In this document: one piece after another, positions 5,073 to 5,602 of the stretch
Layout of the letters: each line of letters opens with the position of its first letter
How positions within the stretch are numbered: the first letter of the stretch is position 1
Assembly: GCA_902489955.1 (NCBI GenBank)
Contig: CABUBY010000107.1
Coordinates: forward strand, 1-5,602
Length of the DNA stretch: 5,602 nt
Direction of reading: 5' to 3'
DNA from: an uncultured Collinsella sp.
GTDB taxonomy: Bacteria; Actinomycetota; Coriobacteriia; Coriobacteriales; Coriobacteriaceae
Position numbers and translations under genes: made by a program
The notes under the pieces: model-generated
Database searches by the model: none
What the model was told of the DNA's origin: nothing
Seen by the model: the letters and a program-made list of their open reading frames with translations, nothing else

Positions 5073-5602
5073 ATGGATACCCTCAACGATCTAAATGAGC
5101 GCGTCGACGCCTTCGTCGGCACCAGCTCCTTCGACACGCCTGCCGCGGCAAACGACCAAGCTCCCATCGATGTACCTGCCGAGGTTCACGAGGACATCGT
5201 CGCCTCGGTCGATTTTTCCGAGGTCGAGCTCGCAGACGAGTTCACCGAGCCCCAGGTAGCCGTGACCCCCAACGGACTGCTCCCCATGGAGCCGCTGCCC
5301 ATCGACGGGCGTTTGCGCAAGGCGGCCCTTCGCATGCCCGACGAGATCGAGGAGGCCAGCGGCTTTACGCTCTTCGGCCGACGCATCAAGTCGCTCATTT
5401 ACACCACCGACGTCGCGGTTATCCGCAACTCCAACGCCGATGCCGTCTTTGCGGTCTACCCTTTCACGCCGCAGCCCGCCATTACGCAAGCGCTGCTGAC
5501 CGTCGCCGAGTGCCCGGTCTTTGTAGGCGTGGGCGGCGGAACTACGACCGGTAAGCGCTCCGTGCAGATGGCAGCCGTCTCCGAGATGCAGGGCGCGGCG
5601 GG
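5073..5602 (+). CDS. Conserved protein of unknown function, probable TIM-barrel enzyme, truncated by window end
   Basis: The frame is open from ATG 5073 to the edge, giving 176 residues with no stop. Residues 1-64 are strongly acidic (16 Asp/Glu against a single Arg, no Lys) and look disordered. A domain begins near residue 72: RLRKAALRMPDEIEEA (80-95), GFTLFGRRIKSLIYTTD (97-113), then NADAVFAVYPFTPQPAI (121-137) and PVFVGVGGGTTTGKR (148-162). The alternating short strands and the GGGTTTG loop resemble a phosphate-binding loop of flavin- or nucleotide-binding barrel enzymes of the IMPDH/HisA kind. That resemblance is an inference from pattern. Similar proteins are often labelled only as 'hydrolase'. 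The start at 5073 has a weak ribosome binding site; ATG 5286 (residue 72) is an alternative that would remove the acidic extension, but it too lacks a clear Shine-Dalgarno sequence. No function is assigned. Confidence 0.7.
   Translation, partial: MDTLNDLNERVDAFVGTSSFDTPAAANDQAPIDVPAEVHEDIVASVDFSEVELADEFTEPQVAVTPNGLLPMEPLPIDGRLRKAALRMPDEIEEASGFTLFGRRIKSLIYTTDVAVIRNSNADAVFAVYPFTPQPAITQALLTVAECPVFVGVGGGTTTGKRSVQMAAVSEMQGAA

Overview
This GC-rich window reads as the chromosome of a high-GC actinobacterium. The overall protein flavour (QueH instead of QueG, divergent MetRS-like enzyme, codon choice strongly biased to G/C third positions) suggests an anaerobic gut member of the Coriobacteriia such as Collinsella. 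That assignment is an inference from sequence character, not a database match. No mobile element, CRISPR array, tRNA or rRNA gene was seen. Most of what is present concerns tRNA and rRNA maturation and translation.

Minus-strand block, 1-1240. Transcription runs right to left: a DUF3267-type membrane zincin (674-1240), then queH for epoxyqueuosine reductase (88-663), then the first few codons of a gene that looks like queA (1-23). The first two are tightly coupled: the queH Shine-Dalgarno sequence lies in the 10 bases after the stop of its neighbour. QueA makes epoxyqueuosine on tRNA and QueH reduces it to queuosine, so the last two steps of the pathway sit side by side. The role of the membrane zincin is unknown.

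Plus-strand block, 1373-4686. Across a 132-base divergent promoter region lies a 716-residue class I aminoacyl-tRNA synthetase related to MetRS, followed after 59 bases by a NOL1/NOP2/Sun-type RNA m5C methyltransferase. The synthetase is the most unusual item here. Its overall MetRS layout and zinc knuckle are clear, and the anticodon-reading residues appear conserved. Its KMSKS loop lacks the second lysine, several methionine-pocket positions differ from E. coli MetRS, and it carries large insertions.

Right end, 4686-5602. A 56-residue single-span membrane protein gene lies on the minus strand (4711-4881), convergent with the methyltransferase gene. A 9-bp hairpin spans both 3' ends and probably terminates both. 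Divergently, a plus-strand gene starts at 5073 and runs off the window. It has a very acidic N-terminal segment followed by a glycine-rich, probably TIM-barrel domain of unknown function.
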